Assembly (NCBI RefSeq): GCF_006385575.1
Contig: NZ_CP041040.1
Coordinates: 3,286,001 to 3,350,000, forward strand
Direction: 5' to 3'
Source: Microbacterium foliorum
GTDB taxonomy: Bacteria > Actinomycetota > Actinomycetes > Actinomycetales > Microbacteriaceae
DNA length: 64,000 nt
Part shown: piece by piece, positions 1 through 7,121 of the stretch
Numbering within the stretch: the stretch's first letter is position 1
Layout: every line of letters starts with the position of its first letter
Notes under the pieces: model-generated
The model's database searches: none
What the model was told of the DNA's origin: nothing
What the model saw: the letters and a program-made list of their open reading frames with translations, nothing else
Translations under genes and position numbers: made by a program

Positions 1-2
1 TG

Positions 3-137
3 GATGCCGTGCTGGCGCCCCTCGTCGTGCTCGGCGCGCTCGGCGGCATCCGCCTGGCGAAGCGCATGAACCAGGTGCTGTTCGACCGCATCGTGATCGC
101 CCTGACGATCGCCGGCGCCGTCTACCTGCTCTTCTGA
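3..137 (+). CDS. TauE/SafE-family membrane permease, C-terminal end (partial)
   Basis: The window opens inside a gene; 44 codons and a TGA stop remain. The fragment reads as an end-of-protein pair of membrane segments: a hydrophobic stretch, a short basic loop with the pattern LAKRMNQVLFDRIV, and a final hydrophobic helix ending YLLF. This layout is typical of the last two helices of TSUP (TauE/SafE, DUF81) permeases, which move sulfite, sulfonates or other small organic anions. The substrate cannot be inferred from so short a piece. Family assignment rests on the loop pattern and helix arrangement only. Confidence 0.6.
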   Translation, partial: DAVLAPLVVLGALGGIRLAKRMNQVLFDRIVIALTIAGAVYLLF

Positions 138-159
138 CTCGCGCCCGACTGAAGCGCGA

Positions 160-188
160 TTGCACCGAGACTACACAACGCATAGAAT
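160..188 (+). promoter_or_regulatory. Sigma-70-type promoter for a small RNA
   Basis: A -35 hexamer TTGCAC (160-165) and a -10 hexamer TAGAAT (183-188) are separated by exactly 17 bases. Both are close to consensus, which is unusual in this GC-rich window. Transcription should start near base 195-196. No open reading frame follows before the terminator at 231-273, so the promoter appears dedicated to a noncoding RNA. Confidence 0.75.
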
Positions 189-194
189 CATGTT

Positions 195-273
195 CAAGAA
201 GGTGAGGACAAGGTCCCTCATCATGTGTTGAAAGAGTCTGTGGGACGCAAGCGCCCTCAGGCTCTTTCTTTTT
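195..273 (+). ncRNA. Small structured RNA next to the Abi/HEPN gene (AbiF-type RNA candidate)
   Basis: About 78 nt run from the predicted start to the end of a T-tract. Two hairpins are visible. The first pairs GGTGAGG (201-207) with CCTCATC (216-222). The second is a long terminator stem (231-267). No ORF with a ribosome site lies inside. The RNA converges on the abi gene, and its T-tract covers the last two bases of that gene's TAA stop (complement of 272-274). Abi_2/AbiF-family genes are known to be accompanied by a conserved structured RNA that has been reported to act as an RNA antitoxin. That this RNA belongs to the same class is an inference from position and architecture. The stretch is AT-rich: line 181-240 has 26 of 60 G+C. 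Confidence 0.65.
231..273 (+). terminator. Strong intrinsic terminator of the small RNA
   Basis: AAAGAG (231-236) pairs with CTCTTT (262-267), CTG (238-240) with CAG (258-260), and GGG (242-244) with CCC (254-256). A CGCAAGCG apex closes the stem and CTTTTT (268-273) follows. The T-tract is only on the + side, so this terminates the small RNA and not the facing abi gene. Confidence 0.85.
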
Positions 274-1009
274 ACACGTCAGGACGGTCTCGAAGGATCA
301 CCGGTACACGGTTGGCCCCGGACACCCAGTTGGCGACGTCACGATCGATGCTCCGGACGAGCGCGAGCGCCTCCTGAATGCGATCAGCGACGTCTACGTC
401 GAGCAACGGCTCCATGTGCGACACGCGGTTCCGCAACAGGTGAAGGTGCGCAACTCGCCAGAAGGTGATCCGACCGTCAGCGTCGGCCTCGTTGGGAAAT
501 GCCGCCTCAAGGCAATCCGTCCACAGGAACTCGCGGTTCGCGTTCACTGTGCTGTTGCTCGGATCGGCTGCGCCCGGTAGGTGGTTCGGCAGGAGTTCCT
601 TCCACAGCCCAAACGTGATGTGCGCAAGAACATCGTCGTGCGTGACTGGCAGTCCGTGGCGTCGATGACCTGCAGGTCTCCGATCCGCCGCTTTCTGCGC
701 CCTCTCTAGCGCTTCCTTGCGTTTGCCCGCCGACAAGCTTCGCAGGGGCGAAGCAGGCTCAGCGAGCAGCCAACTCCGAGTGCCGTTCGTCTGGTTGTTG
801 TTCCAGCCTTGAAGTTCCCGGTCAATCGTGTTGCGCAGGACTACCTCGGCGATACCGAGAACAGCCTGCACTGCTGCCGTCAATTCGGTGTGCCACCTGT
901 ACAGGGAGAGCGCACGCTTCTCATTGTGGTGGGCAGCCACGAGATACGGCTCCATGCGCGAGCGATGCAAGGCATCGAGGATTCTGGTGCGGGGTTGAGG
1001 TGCGGGCAC
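272..1009 (-). CDS. Abi_2/AbiF-family abortive-infection protein (HEPN ribonuclease fold)
   Basis: The protein is 245 aa. The start is taken as GTG at 1009 because GGGAGGAA lies 4-6 bases upstream on the coding strand; a longer in-frame ATG at 1099 lacks such a site. The N-terminal third carries the family pattern of an aromatic/acidic helix (SLYRWHTELTAAV) followed by VVLRNTIDREL. The C-terminal part carries LLRNRVSHMEPLL, a perfect R-x4-H HEPN motif followed by the family's EP. Such proteins (COG4823, Abi_2) are linked to phage abortive infection, and AbiF members act as RNA-dependent toxins relatives of which gave rise to Cas13. Base composition is lower than neighbours (37 of 60 G+C in line 421-480), suggesting transfer. 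The gene faces the small RNA at 195-273. Confidence 0.85.
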   Translation of the reverse strand: MPAPQPRTRILDALHRSRMEPYLVAAHHNEKRALSLYRWHTELTAAVQAVLGIAEVVLRNTIDRELQGWNNNQTNGTRSWLLAEPASPLRSLSAGKRKEALERAQKAADRRPAGHRRHGLPVTHDDVLAHITFGLWKELLPNHLPGAADPSNSTVNANREFLWTDCLEAAFPNEADADGRITFWRVAHLHLLRNRVSHMEPLLDVDVADRIQEALALVRSIDRDVANWVSGANRVPVILRDRPDV

Positions 1010-1106
1010 AGATTCCTCCCGTTGATGGCCGCGCCTGCTGCGCTGAGGCGACGGTATCAGCAGCCACCCGCATTCCCCTCGGGCCGCCGCAACCCGCACC
1101 CAAGCC

Positions 1107-1937
1107 TCAGTCGAGGAAGATGTCCGGGAACAGCCGGTCGTCGGGAGTTCCGGGCACAGCGGCGTACTTCGAGAAGTCGGTGACGCCGTCGGCTTCGAGC
1201 ACGTCCTCGACGATCAGCGTCTGGCCGGTGTACTCGGCCGCCGGCTTGAGCAGCACCGCGTAAGCGGCGTCGGCATAGATGTCGGGTGTGCGGCTCGCGG
1301 CCATGACCTTGTCGCCGCCGAGCAGGTTCTGCACCGCGGCGGTCGCGATCGTCGTGCGCGGCCAGAGGGCGTTCGCGGCGATGCCGTCGCGGGCGAACTC
1401 CGCCGCGAGACCGAGCGTGACCATCGTCATGCCGAACTTCGCGAGGGTGTATCCGGTGTGCGCACCGAGCCACTTCGGCGTGGGGTTCAGGGGCGGCGAC
1501 AGCGACAGGATGTGCGGGTTCTCGGCGTCCTTGAGAATCGGCACGGCTGCGCGCGACAGCATGAAGGTTCCCCGCACGTTCACATCCTGCATGAGGTCGT
1601 ACTTCTTCGCACCGAGGTCGAGCGAGCGCGACAGGTCGATGACGCTGGCGTTGTTGATGACGATGTCGATGCCGCCGAACTCGCCCTGCGTCTTCATCAC
1701 GGCCTCGGTGATGTCGTCGTCGTCGCGCACGTCGCCCACGATCGGCAGCGCCTGGCCGCCGGCGGCCCTGATCTGCTCGGCCGCCGAGTGCACCGTGCCC
1801 TCGAGCTTCGGATGCGGGGTGTCGGTCTTCGCGAGCATCGCGATGTTCGCGCCGTCAGCCGCGGCGCGCAACGCGATCGCGAGGCCGATGCCGCGGCTTC
1901 CGCCCGACATGAGGATGGTCTTTCCTGCCAGTGACAT
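1107..1937 (-). CDS. SDR-family oxidoreductase (HSDL2-like)
   Basis: The 276-aa protein has the short-chain dehydrogenase layout: a nucleotide-binding GGSRGIG at residues 12-18, NNAS at 95-98 and the catalytic Y163-x3-K167 (YTLAK). It resembles the N-terminal SDR domain of hydroxysteroid dehydrogenase-like protein 2, but lacks the sterol carrier domain found in eukaryotic HSDL2. The substrate is unknown, probably an NADP(H)-dependent alcohol/ketone conversion in acyl-CoA or steroid-like metabolism. It lies 29 bases downstream of a second SDR gene on the same strand, so the two are probably co-transcribed. Confidence 0.85.
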   Translation of the reverse strand: MSLAGKTILMSGGSRGIGLAIALRAAADGANIAMLAKTDTPHPKLEGTVHSAAEQIRAAGGQALPIVGDVRDDDDITEAVMKTQGEFGGIDIVINNASVIDLSRSLDLGAKKYDLMQDVNVRGTFMLSRAAVPILKDAENPHILSLSPPLNPTPKWLGAHTGYTLAKFGMTMVTLGLAAEFARDGIAANALWPRTTIATAAVQNLLGGDKVMAASRTPDIYADAAYAVLLKPAAEYTGQTLIVEDVLEADGVTDFSKYAAVPGTPDDRLFPDIFLD

Positions 1938-1966
1938 GGATTCTCCTTGGAGCGTGGGGCTGCGGG

Positions 1967-2728
1967 TTACTTCGGCGCCATGCGAATGGCACCGTCGAGA
2001 CGGATCGTCTCGCCGTTGAGATAGCCGTTCTCGACGATCTGCTGCACGAGGGCGGCGTATTCGTCGGGACGTCCCAGGCGCGAGGGGAACGGCACCTGCT
2101 GGCCGAGCGAGTCCTGCGCGGCCTGCGGGAGGCCCATCAGCATCGGCGTCTCCATGATGCCCGGGGCGATGGTGCAGACGCGGATGCCGTAGCGGGCGAG
2201 CTCGCGAGCGACCGGAAGGGTCATCGCGTGCACGCCGCCCTTCGAGGCAGAGTATGCCGGCTGACCGATCTGACCGTCGAAGGCCGCCACGCTCGCGGTG
2301 TTCACGATCACGCCGCGGTCGCCGTCGTCTGTAAGATCGTTCTTCGCGATCACGGCGGAGGCCTGCGAGAGGACGTTGAAGGTGCCGACGAGGTTGATGC
2401 GCACGATGCGCTCGAAGTCGGCGAGCACGGCGGGGTTGCCCTCACGATCGAGCACCTTGGCCGGCGGGGCGATGCCGGCGCAGTTGACCACGATGCGCAG
2501 CGGGGCTGCCGCCTGAGCTGCGGCGACGGCCGCGGCGGCATCATCGGCGCTCGTCACGTCGCCGCCCGCGAAGACTCCAGCGAGCTCGTCGGCGATCTCG
2601 GCTCCGGCCGACGACGGCAGGTCGAGGATCGTGACGACGGCGCCAGCGGCGGCGAGGGTGCGTGCGGTGGCGAGGCCCAGACCGGACGCACCGCCGGTGA
2701 TGAGAGCACTCGAGCCCTGGATCTGCAT
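1967..2728 (-). CDS. SDR-family 3-hydroxyacyl-CoA dehydrogenase-like protein
   Basis: The 253-aa protein has TGGASGLG at residues 11-18, an acidic residue after the second beta strand (D36, indicating NAD preference), NCAG at 82-85, a catalytic Ser near 146 and Y159-x3-K163 (YSASK). Closest family pattern is the type II 3-hydroxyacyl-CoA dehydrogenase (HSD17B10-like) group, which oxidises short-chain 3-hydroxyacyl-CoA in fatty acid or branched-chain amino acid breakdown. A GGAG-containing site (AGGAGAACC) precedes the ATG. It is the first gene of a probable two-gene unit with the SDR at 1107-1937. Confidence 0.85.
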   Translation of the reverse strand: MQIQGSSALITGGASGLGLATARTLAAAGAVVTILDLPSSAGAEIADELAGVFAGGDVTSADDAAAAVAAAQAAAPLRIVVNCAGIAPPAKVLDREGNPAVLADFERIVRINLVGTFNVLSQASAVIAKNDLTDDGDRGVIVNTASVAAFDGQIGQPAYSASKGGVHAMTLPVARELARYGIRVCTIAPGIMETPMLMGLPQAAQDSLGQQVPFPSRLGRPDEYAALVQQIVENGYLNGETIRLDGAIRMAPK

Positions 2729-2851
2729 GCGGTTCTCCTTCGAAACGTGTGCGACTCAGTGTCAGTTTAGCTGATTCCGAGTTTCAGGCGACACGTCGGG
2801 AGCATGGCATCCGTCGACAGTGTCGATCCCGAGCCTACGCCGCGCACATCG

Positions 2852-2882
2852 AAGGGGCGGAGCCATGCCGGCTCCGCCCCTT
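2852..2882. terminator. Hairpin terminator after the roadblock gene
   Basis: A perfect 13-bp inverted repeat: AAGGGGCGGAGCC (2852-2864), a 5-base loop, and GGCTCCGCCCCTT (2870-2882). It lies 18 bases beyond the stop of the minus-strand roadblock gene and upstream of the SDR pair, so it separates the two units. T-tracts are short. Confidence 0.7.
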
Positions 2883-2899
2883 CCGAGCGACTCGCGAGA

Positions 2900-3532
2900 T
2901 CAGACCTCTATCTGCGCGGCGATGCCCTTCAGCTTGTGACGTGCGAGCGCGAGGTTCGCCGACGCGCTGTTGAGCACGAGGTAGATGAAGAGACCGTTCG
3001 CGCCCGTCGTGTTGAGCACGTTGATCAGGTGGTACTGCGAGCTCAGGGTGATGAGGATGTCGTCGATCTCGTCGGTGACCCCGAGGTCTCGCATCGTGGC
3101 GAGCTTGGCGCGCACGACGTTGGAGTTGCCGGCCGCGGCGATCCCGAGGTCGAACGAGGGGTTGCCGCCCTGGGCGAGTGCCATGCCGCTGCCGTAGTCG
3201 ACGATCGCGGCGCCGGTGGCGCCCTCGATGGCCAGCAGCTGCTGCAGGGCGTCGTCAAGTGAACTCATGTTGTACTGCTCCTCAATGGTGATGCGTGCGC
3301 TCTCGACGGTGCCGTCGGGCGCGGATGGCTCAGCGTCTCCACTCCAGATCCACTCCACGAACTGGTCGAGATCCCGTTCGCCGGATTCCTGCGACGACAC
3401 CGCCGGAGCCTTCGGCAGCCCAGCGGCGGTAGCCTGAGCGGCGTCCGACCCGAGAGCCTCGGATGCGGACGAGGCGGCGTCGGCATCGCTGCCGTGCCGC
3501 CGCCACCACTGCGACCGAGACGAAACGCGCAC
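2900..3532 (-). CDS. Roadblock/LC7-like small protein with N-terminal extension
   Basis: The last 122 residues (from ATG at 3268) form a compact alpha/beta domain starting MSSLDDALQQLL and containing GATGAAIVDYGSGMAL, the pattern of roadblock/LC7-like proteins that assist small GTPases or polarity. Upstream, 88 more codons stay open in the same frame with strongly GC-ending codons (for example DLDQFVEWIWSGD), which looks translated. A GTG at 3532 with AGAGGT four bases before it would give 210 aa. GAGGAG also precedes the ATG at 3268, so an internal start giving the short form is a real alternative. No GTPase partner is adjacent. Function is not known. Confidence 0.65.
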   Translation of the reverse strand: MRVSSRSQWWRRHGSDADAASSASEALGSDAAQATAAGLPKAPAVSSQESGERDLDQFVEWIWSGDAEPSAPDGTVESARITIEEQYNMSSLDDALQQLLAIEGATGAAIVDYGSGMALAQGGNPSFDLGIAAAGNSNVVRAKLATMRDLGVTDEIDDILITLSSQYHLINVLNTTGANGLFIYLVLNSASANLALARHKLKGIAAQIEV

Positions 3533-3670
3533 GAAGACCTCTGTGTGTCGAGTGGGATGGATGATGCGGTCGCCGACGGCGACCGGGACTGAGACTAACC
3601 GCGGATGACCCCCGAGAACCGGGAAAATACGTGCATACCGATATACGTTCAGATACGAAGCGAGCGGCCC

Positions 3671-4396
3671 ATGAGCATCCCTTCCGCCACGACGACGATC
3701 CCACCGATCGTGCTGTCTCTGGCGGCGGGCGCCACCCTGACCCCGGTGTGGCTGAACGGCATCGGCGGGCTCACATTCCGCACCGACGACGGGCGCTACA
3801 TCAAGTGGGGGCCGCACGACGCCGAAGCGAACATGCGCGACGAGGCAGAGCGGATGCGGTGGGCGCGGCAGTGGATCCCGGTTCCCGAGGTGCTCGATCA
3901 GGGCGAGGATGACGCTCACGAGTGGCTCGTCACCGCGGCGCTCCCCGGGCACAGCGCCGTCGATCACCGCTGGAGCGAAGCCCCCGAGACCGCTGTGCGC
4001 GCCGTCGGCGCCGCTCTGCGGGCGATGCACGACTCGCTGCCCGTCGAGCAGTGCCCCTGGGCGTGGGACCCTGCGTGGCGTATCGCGAACGCCGCAGACC
4101 GCGGCGTCACCGTGCCCGCCGACCTGCACCGACCCCCGCCGGTCGACCGGCTGGTCGTGTGCCACGGCGACGCCTGCATGCCCAACACCCTGCTCGACGA
4201 CGCCGGTCGACCGCTCGCGCATGTCGATCTCGCGGCCCTCGGCACAGCCGACCGCTGGGCCGACATCGCCGTCGCCTCGATGAGCACCGAGTGGAACTTC
4301 GGACCCGGCTGGGCGGACGCCCTCATCGAGGCATACGGAGTCGCCCCCGATCGGGAGCGACTCGAGTACTACCGCCGGCTCTGGAACGAGACCTGA
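3671..4396 (+). CDS. APH(3')-like aminoglycoside/choline-type kinase
   Basis: The chosen ATG gives 241 aa; an upstream in-frame start at 3605 would add 22 residues with poor coding character. Kinase hallmarks are present: an ATP-binding lysine in YIKWG (about K45), the catalytic HGDACMPN (H165, D167, N172), and HVD (D186) as the metal-binding aspartate. This is the arrangement of aminoglycoside 3'-phosphotransferases. Chromosomal members in actinobacteria often act on other small alcohols, so antibiotic resistance should not be assumed. It is convergent with the CBS-domain gene and they share the hairpin at 4391-4418. Confidence 0.8.
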   Translation: MSIPSATTTIPPIVLSLAAGATLTPVWLNGIGGLTFRTDDGRYIKWGPHDAEANMRDEAERMRWARQWIPVPEVLDQGEDDAHEWLVTAALPGHSAVDHRWSEAPETAVRAVGAALRAMHDSLPVEQCPWAWDPAWRIANAADRGVTVPADLHRPPPVDRLVVCHGDACMPNTLLDDAGRPLAHVDLAALGTADRWADIAVASMSTEWNFGPGWADALIEAYGVAPDRERLEYYRRLWNET

Positions 4397-4418
4397 GGCT
4401 CAGGCATGAGCCTCAGGT
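4391..4418. terminator. Bidirectional hairpin between convergent genes
   Basis: A perfect 12-bp inverted repeat, ACCTGAGGCTCA (4391-4402) and TGAGCCTCAGGT (4407-4418), with a 4-base loop. It overlaps the kinase stop codon and sits just before the stop of the facing CBS-domain gene. Confidence 0.75.
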
Positions 4419-4425
4419 CTGACGC

Positions 4426-5730
4426 TCATGCCCGCGTGCCGCCTTCTGCGGCATCCGACCCCGGCTCCTCGTGCAGAACCACCCGGATCTCGGCGATCCG
4501 CCGGCGGTCCACGGCGGTGACCCGGATCGTCGCACCGGGCACCTCGACCGAGTCCCCGACCACCGCGAGGCGTCCGAGCATCTCCATCACGAAGCCGGCG
4601 ACCGTGTCTGAGGCACCTCGGGGCAGGGCGATGCCGGTGATCTCAGCGAAGTCCTGCAGATTCAGGCGCCCGTCGAGGGCTCCGCCGGCATCCTGCATCC
4701 GGTCTTCTGTGTCGTACTCGTCGAAGATCTCGCCGACGACCTCCTCGACGAGGTCCTCGAGGGTCACGATGCCGTCGGTGCCGCCGTACTCGTCGACGAC
4801 GACCGCGATCTGGTGTCCGGCGGCGCGCATGCGGGTCAGGGTCGGCAGCACGCCCGCGGTCGACGGCACGTACTCGACCGGGCGCATGAGGCCGAGCACC
4901 TCGCGCGTCGAGTCGTCGTGCGCGGCCTCGAAGAGGTCGCGCACGTGCACGAAGCCCACGATGTCGTCGAGCGACGCGTCGATCACCGGGTACCGCGAGA
5001 ACGGCAGCTCCCTGACCTGCGTGATCGCGTCGGCCAGCGTCGCCGCACCGTCGAGTGCGACGACCTCGGGGCGAGGTCGCATGACCTCGCTCACCTGACG
5101 GCCGCGCAGCGACAGCACGTCGTCGAGAATCCGACGCTCGTCGTCGGGGAGGCTTTGATGCGTCGCGACGATGTCGCGCAGCTCCTCGTCGCTGAGCTCG
5201 TCGGCGGCCTTGTTCGGGTCGCCGCCGAGCAGGCGCACCACGGCGTTGGTCGACACCGAGAGCAGCCAGATGACGGGGCGCATGACCGTGGCGAAGCCGT
5301 CGAGCACCGGCGCGACGGCATATGCGAACTGGGCGTTGCGCTGGATCGCGAGGCGCTTGGGCACGAGCTCGCCCAGCACGAGCGAGAGGTACGCGATCAC
5401 CAGCGTCAGCAGCACGGTCGCCAGCGTCAGGGCCAACGGGGCCGCGACTCCTAGGTTCTCGAGCAGGGGCGCGACCGACGGGGCGATCGAGGTCGCACCG
5501 TATGCCGCCGACGCGAAACCGGCGACCGTCACGCCGATCTGCACCGCAGAGAGGAAGGTGTTCGGGTTGCGAGCCAGACTCGCGACCTTCTCTCCTCGCC
5601 TGCCGCGAGCCGCGATGGCGTTGATCTGGCTCTCGCGCAGCGTGACGAGCGCCATCTCGGTGGCGGCGAACACGCCGCCGACGAGGACGAACACGAACAC
5701 CAGTGCGATGTTCACCGCGAGGTCGCCCAT
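4426..5730 (-). CDS. Hemolysin-family/CorC membrane protein (DUF21, paired CBS, CorC_HlyC)
   Basis: The 434-aa protein has an N-terminal DUF21/CNNM membrane region with about four hydrophobic segments (residues 5-170). Two CBS motifs follow (about 205-330, including VMRPRPEVVALD and the EYGGTDGIVTLEDLVEE hinge). It ends in a CorC_HlyC domain. Family members are linked to magnesium or cobalt efflux and to metal resistance. The 'hemolysin' name is historical and no toxin role is implied. It lies downstream of the manganese exporter on the same strand, which fits a metal-transport neighbourhood, though a hairpin at 5757-5780 separates them. Confidence 0.9.
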   Translation of the reverse strand: MGDLAVNIALVFVFVLVGGVFAATEMALVTLRESQINAIAARGRRGEKVASLARNPNTFLSAVQIGVTVAGFASAAYGATSIAPSVAPLLENLGVAAPLALTLATVLLTLVIAYLSLVLGELVPKRLAIQRNAQFAYAVAPVLDGFATVMRPVIWLLSVSTNAVVRLLGGDPNKAADELSDEELRDIVATHQSLPDDERRILDDVLSLRGRQVSEVMRPRPEVVALDGAATLADAITQVRELPFSRYPVIDASLDDIVGFVHVRDLFEAAHDDSTREVLGLMRPVEYVPSTAGVLPTLTRMRAAGHQIAVVVDEYGGTDGIVTLEDLVEEVVGEIFDEYDTEDRMQDAGGALDGRLNLQDFAEITGIALPRGASDTVAGFVMEMLGRLAVVGDSVEVPGATIRVTAVDRRRIAEIRVVLHEEPGSDAAEGGTRA

Positions 5731-5756
5731 CAGCGGGTCACCTCGAGCGGTGCGGG

Positions 5757-5780
5757 GGTGCCCGAGGTCATTCGGGCACC
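5757..5780. terminator. Hairpin after the TerC gene
   Basis: GGTGCCCGA (5757-5765) and TCGGGCACC (5772-5780) form a 9-bp stem with a 6-base loop, between the TerC stop (5825) and the start of the CBS-domain gene (5730). No T-tract follows, so termination efficiency is uncertain. Confidence 0.5.
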
Positions 5781-5824
5781 GGGTCTGTCAGGGTCTGCGG
5801 ACGCGTCTGAGCGGCGCGACTGGT

Positions 5825-6904
5825 TCACGAGTGTTCCTTCTGTGTGTCGGTGAGGGATGCAGAGGTGGAGGTGACGGAAGCGGCGGCGGGTGCATCGTCG
5901 GCCGAGACCGGAGAGGATGCCGCGTCGAGCGCATCGCGCTTGTCGTCGCGTCGCGTCTTCATGAGGCTCGCGATGGTGGCGACGGCGATGGTCGCGCCGA
6001 TGAAGACCAGAGAGAACCAGATCGGGATCTCGGGCACCCAGAGCAGCGGCTCGCCGCCGTTGATGAACGGCAGCTCGTTGACGTGCAGGGCGTGCATGAC
6101 GAGCTTGACGCCGATGAAGGCGAGGATGACCGCGAGACCCTGGGCGAGGTAGACCAGGCGCTGCAGCAGACCGCCGATGAGGAAGTACAGCTGACGCAGA
6201 CCCATGAGGGCGAACGCGTTGGCCGTGAAGACGATGTACGCCTCTTCGGTCAGACCGTAGATCGCGGGGATCGAGTCGACCGCGAAGATCAGGTCGACGA
6301 AGCCGATCGCGATGATCACGAGGAACATCGGGGTGAAGAAGCGCTTGCCGTCGCGCTTCACCGTGAGGCGGTCGCCGTTGTACTCGTCGCTCACCGGCAG
6401 GATGCGACGCACGAAGCGCATGAAGCGGCCGTTGGCCGGGTCGGAATCACCGTGCGCGAACGCCTGTCGGTAGGCGAGGAACAGCAGCAGGGCGCCGAAG
6501 AGGTAGAAGATCCACGAGAAGTTCTCGATCAGCGTGGCACCGAGGGCGATGAAGCCACCGCGCATGATCAGCGCGATCACGATGCCGATCATCAGCACCT
6601 TCTGCTGATAGATCCGCGGCACGGCGAAGCCGGTCATCACGATCAGGAAGACGAAGAGGTTGTCGATCGAGAGCGCCTTCTCGGTGAGGTACCCGGCGAA
6701 GTACTCTCCGCCGTAGGTCCAGCCGGACACGGTGCCGATGCCGACGCCGAACAGCAGCGCGAGGCCGATGTAGAAAGCCGACCAGCGCGCGGACTCGCCG
6801 ATGGTGGGCTCATGCGGCTTTCGCACATGGGCGAAGAACTCGTACACGAAGAAGGCGATCGTGACGGCGATCGTGATGATCCACACGAGAGGCGTGATGT
6901 TCAA
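5825..6904 (-). CDS. TerC-family manganese exporter (Alx-like)
   Basis: The start is taken as TTG at 6904, giving 359 aa beginning L/M-NITPLVWIIT, the usual TerC start. GGAG sits 6 bases before it. A longer in-frame ATG at 6997 lies inside the riboswitch and is rejected. The protein has about nine membrane segments and the family's acidic motifs in membrane helices, ALSIDNLFVF and DLIFAVDSIPA. It ends in a disordered Ala/Ser/Asp-rich tail of about 40 residues. TerC/Alx proteins export Mn(II) and support metalation of secreted enzymes. The yybP-ykoY-type riboswitch immediately upstream independently supports manganese as the substrate. Confidence 0.9.
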   Translation of the reverse strand: MNITPLVWIITIAVTIAFFVYEFFAHVRKPHEPTIGESARWSAFYIGLALLFGVGIGTVSGWTYGGEYFAGYLTEKALSIDNLFVFLIVMTGFAVPRIYQQKVLMIGIVIALIMRGGFIALGATLIENFSWIFYLFGALLLFLAYRQAFAHGDSDPANGRFMRFVRRILPVSDEYNGDRLTVKRDGKRFFTPMFLVIIAIGFVDLIFAVDSIPAIYGLTEEAYIVFTANAFALMGLRQLYFLIGGLLQRLVYLAQGLAVILAFIGVKLVMHALHVNELPFINGGEPLLWVPEIPIWFSLVFIGATIAVATIASLMKTRRDDKRDALDAASSPVSADDAPAAASVTSTSASLTDTQKEHS

Positions 6905-6939
6905 GGAGGTCTCCAAAAGACGAGGCGTGACGATGTCGA

Positions 6940-7040
6940 CGCCAAGGTCTTCTCCATTCTCGCGGACGAGAACCGGGGACCCGGGATGCAGGGACATCCG
7001 TAATGACGAGCCGCCCGTGGTGGAGTACTCCCCTTGGGTT
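6940..7040 (-). promoter_or_regulatory. yybP-ykoY-type manganese riboswitch upstream of TerC
   Basis: Read on the minus strand, P1 is CCAAGG (complement of 7032-7037) pairing with CCTTGG (complement of 6942-6947). Directly after the 5' P1 strand comes GGGGAGTA, and directly before the 3' strand comes GAGAAGACC. These match the two most conserved blocks of the class. An internal CGTCATTACG resembles the conserved L1 loop of known examples. Downstream, GGCGT and ACGCC can form a hairpin followed by TCGTCTTTT that shares its first bases with the 3' P1 strand, so ligand-stabilised P1 would oppose termination (Mn turns expression on). A likely -10, TAGCAT, lies at the complement of 7047-7052. Confidence 0.85.
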
Positions 7041-7121
7041 CACTAGATGCTAGCGAATACATCGGGGTCTCAGCTATGAGAAAGCTGAATGGGCACTGTG
7101 GGTCGGCCGCTTCCCGCCGCC

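Noticed and set aside
5171..7003. 610-codon + frame opposite the CBS and TerC genes
   Set aside because: Antisense shadow with Arg/Asp/His bias, no domain motif; the minus-strand genes and riboswitch explain the region.
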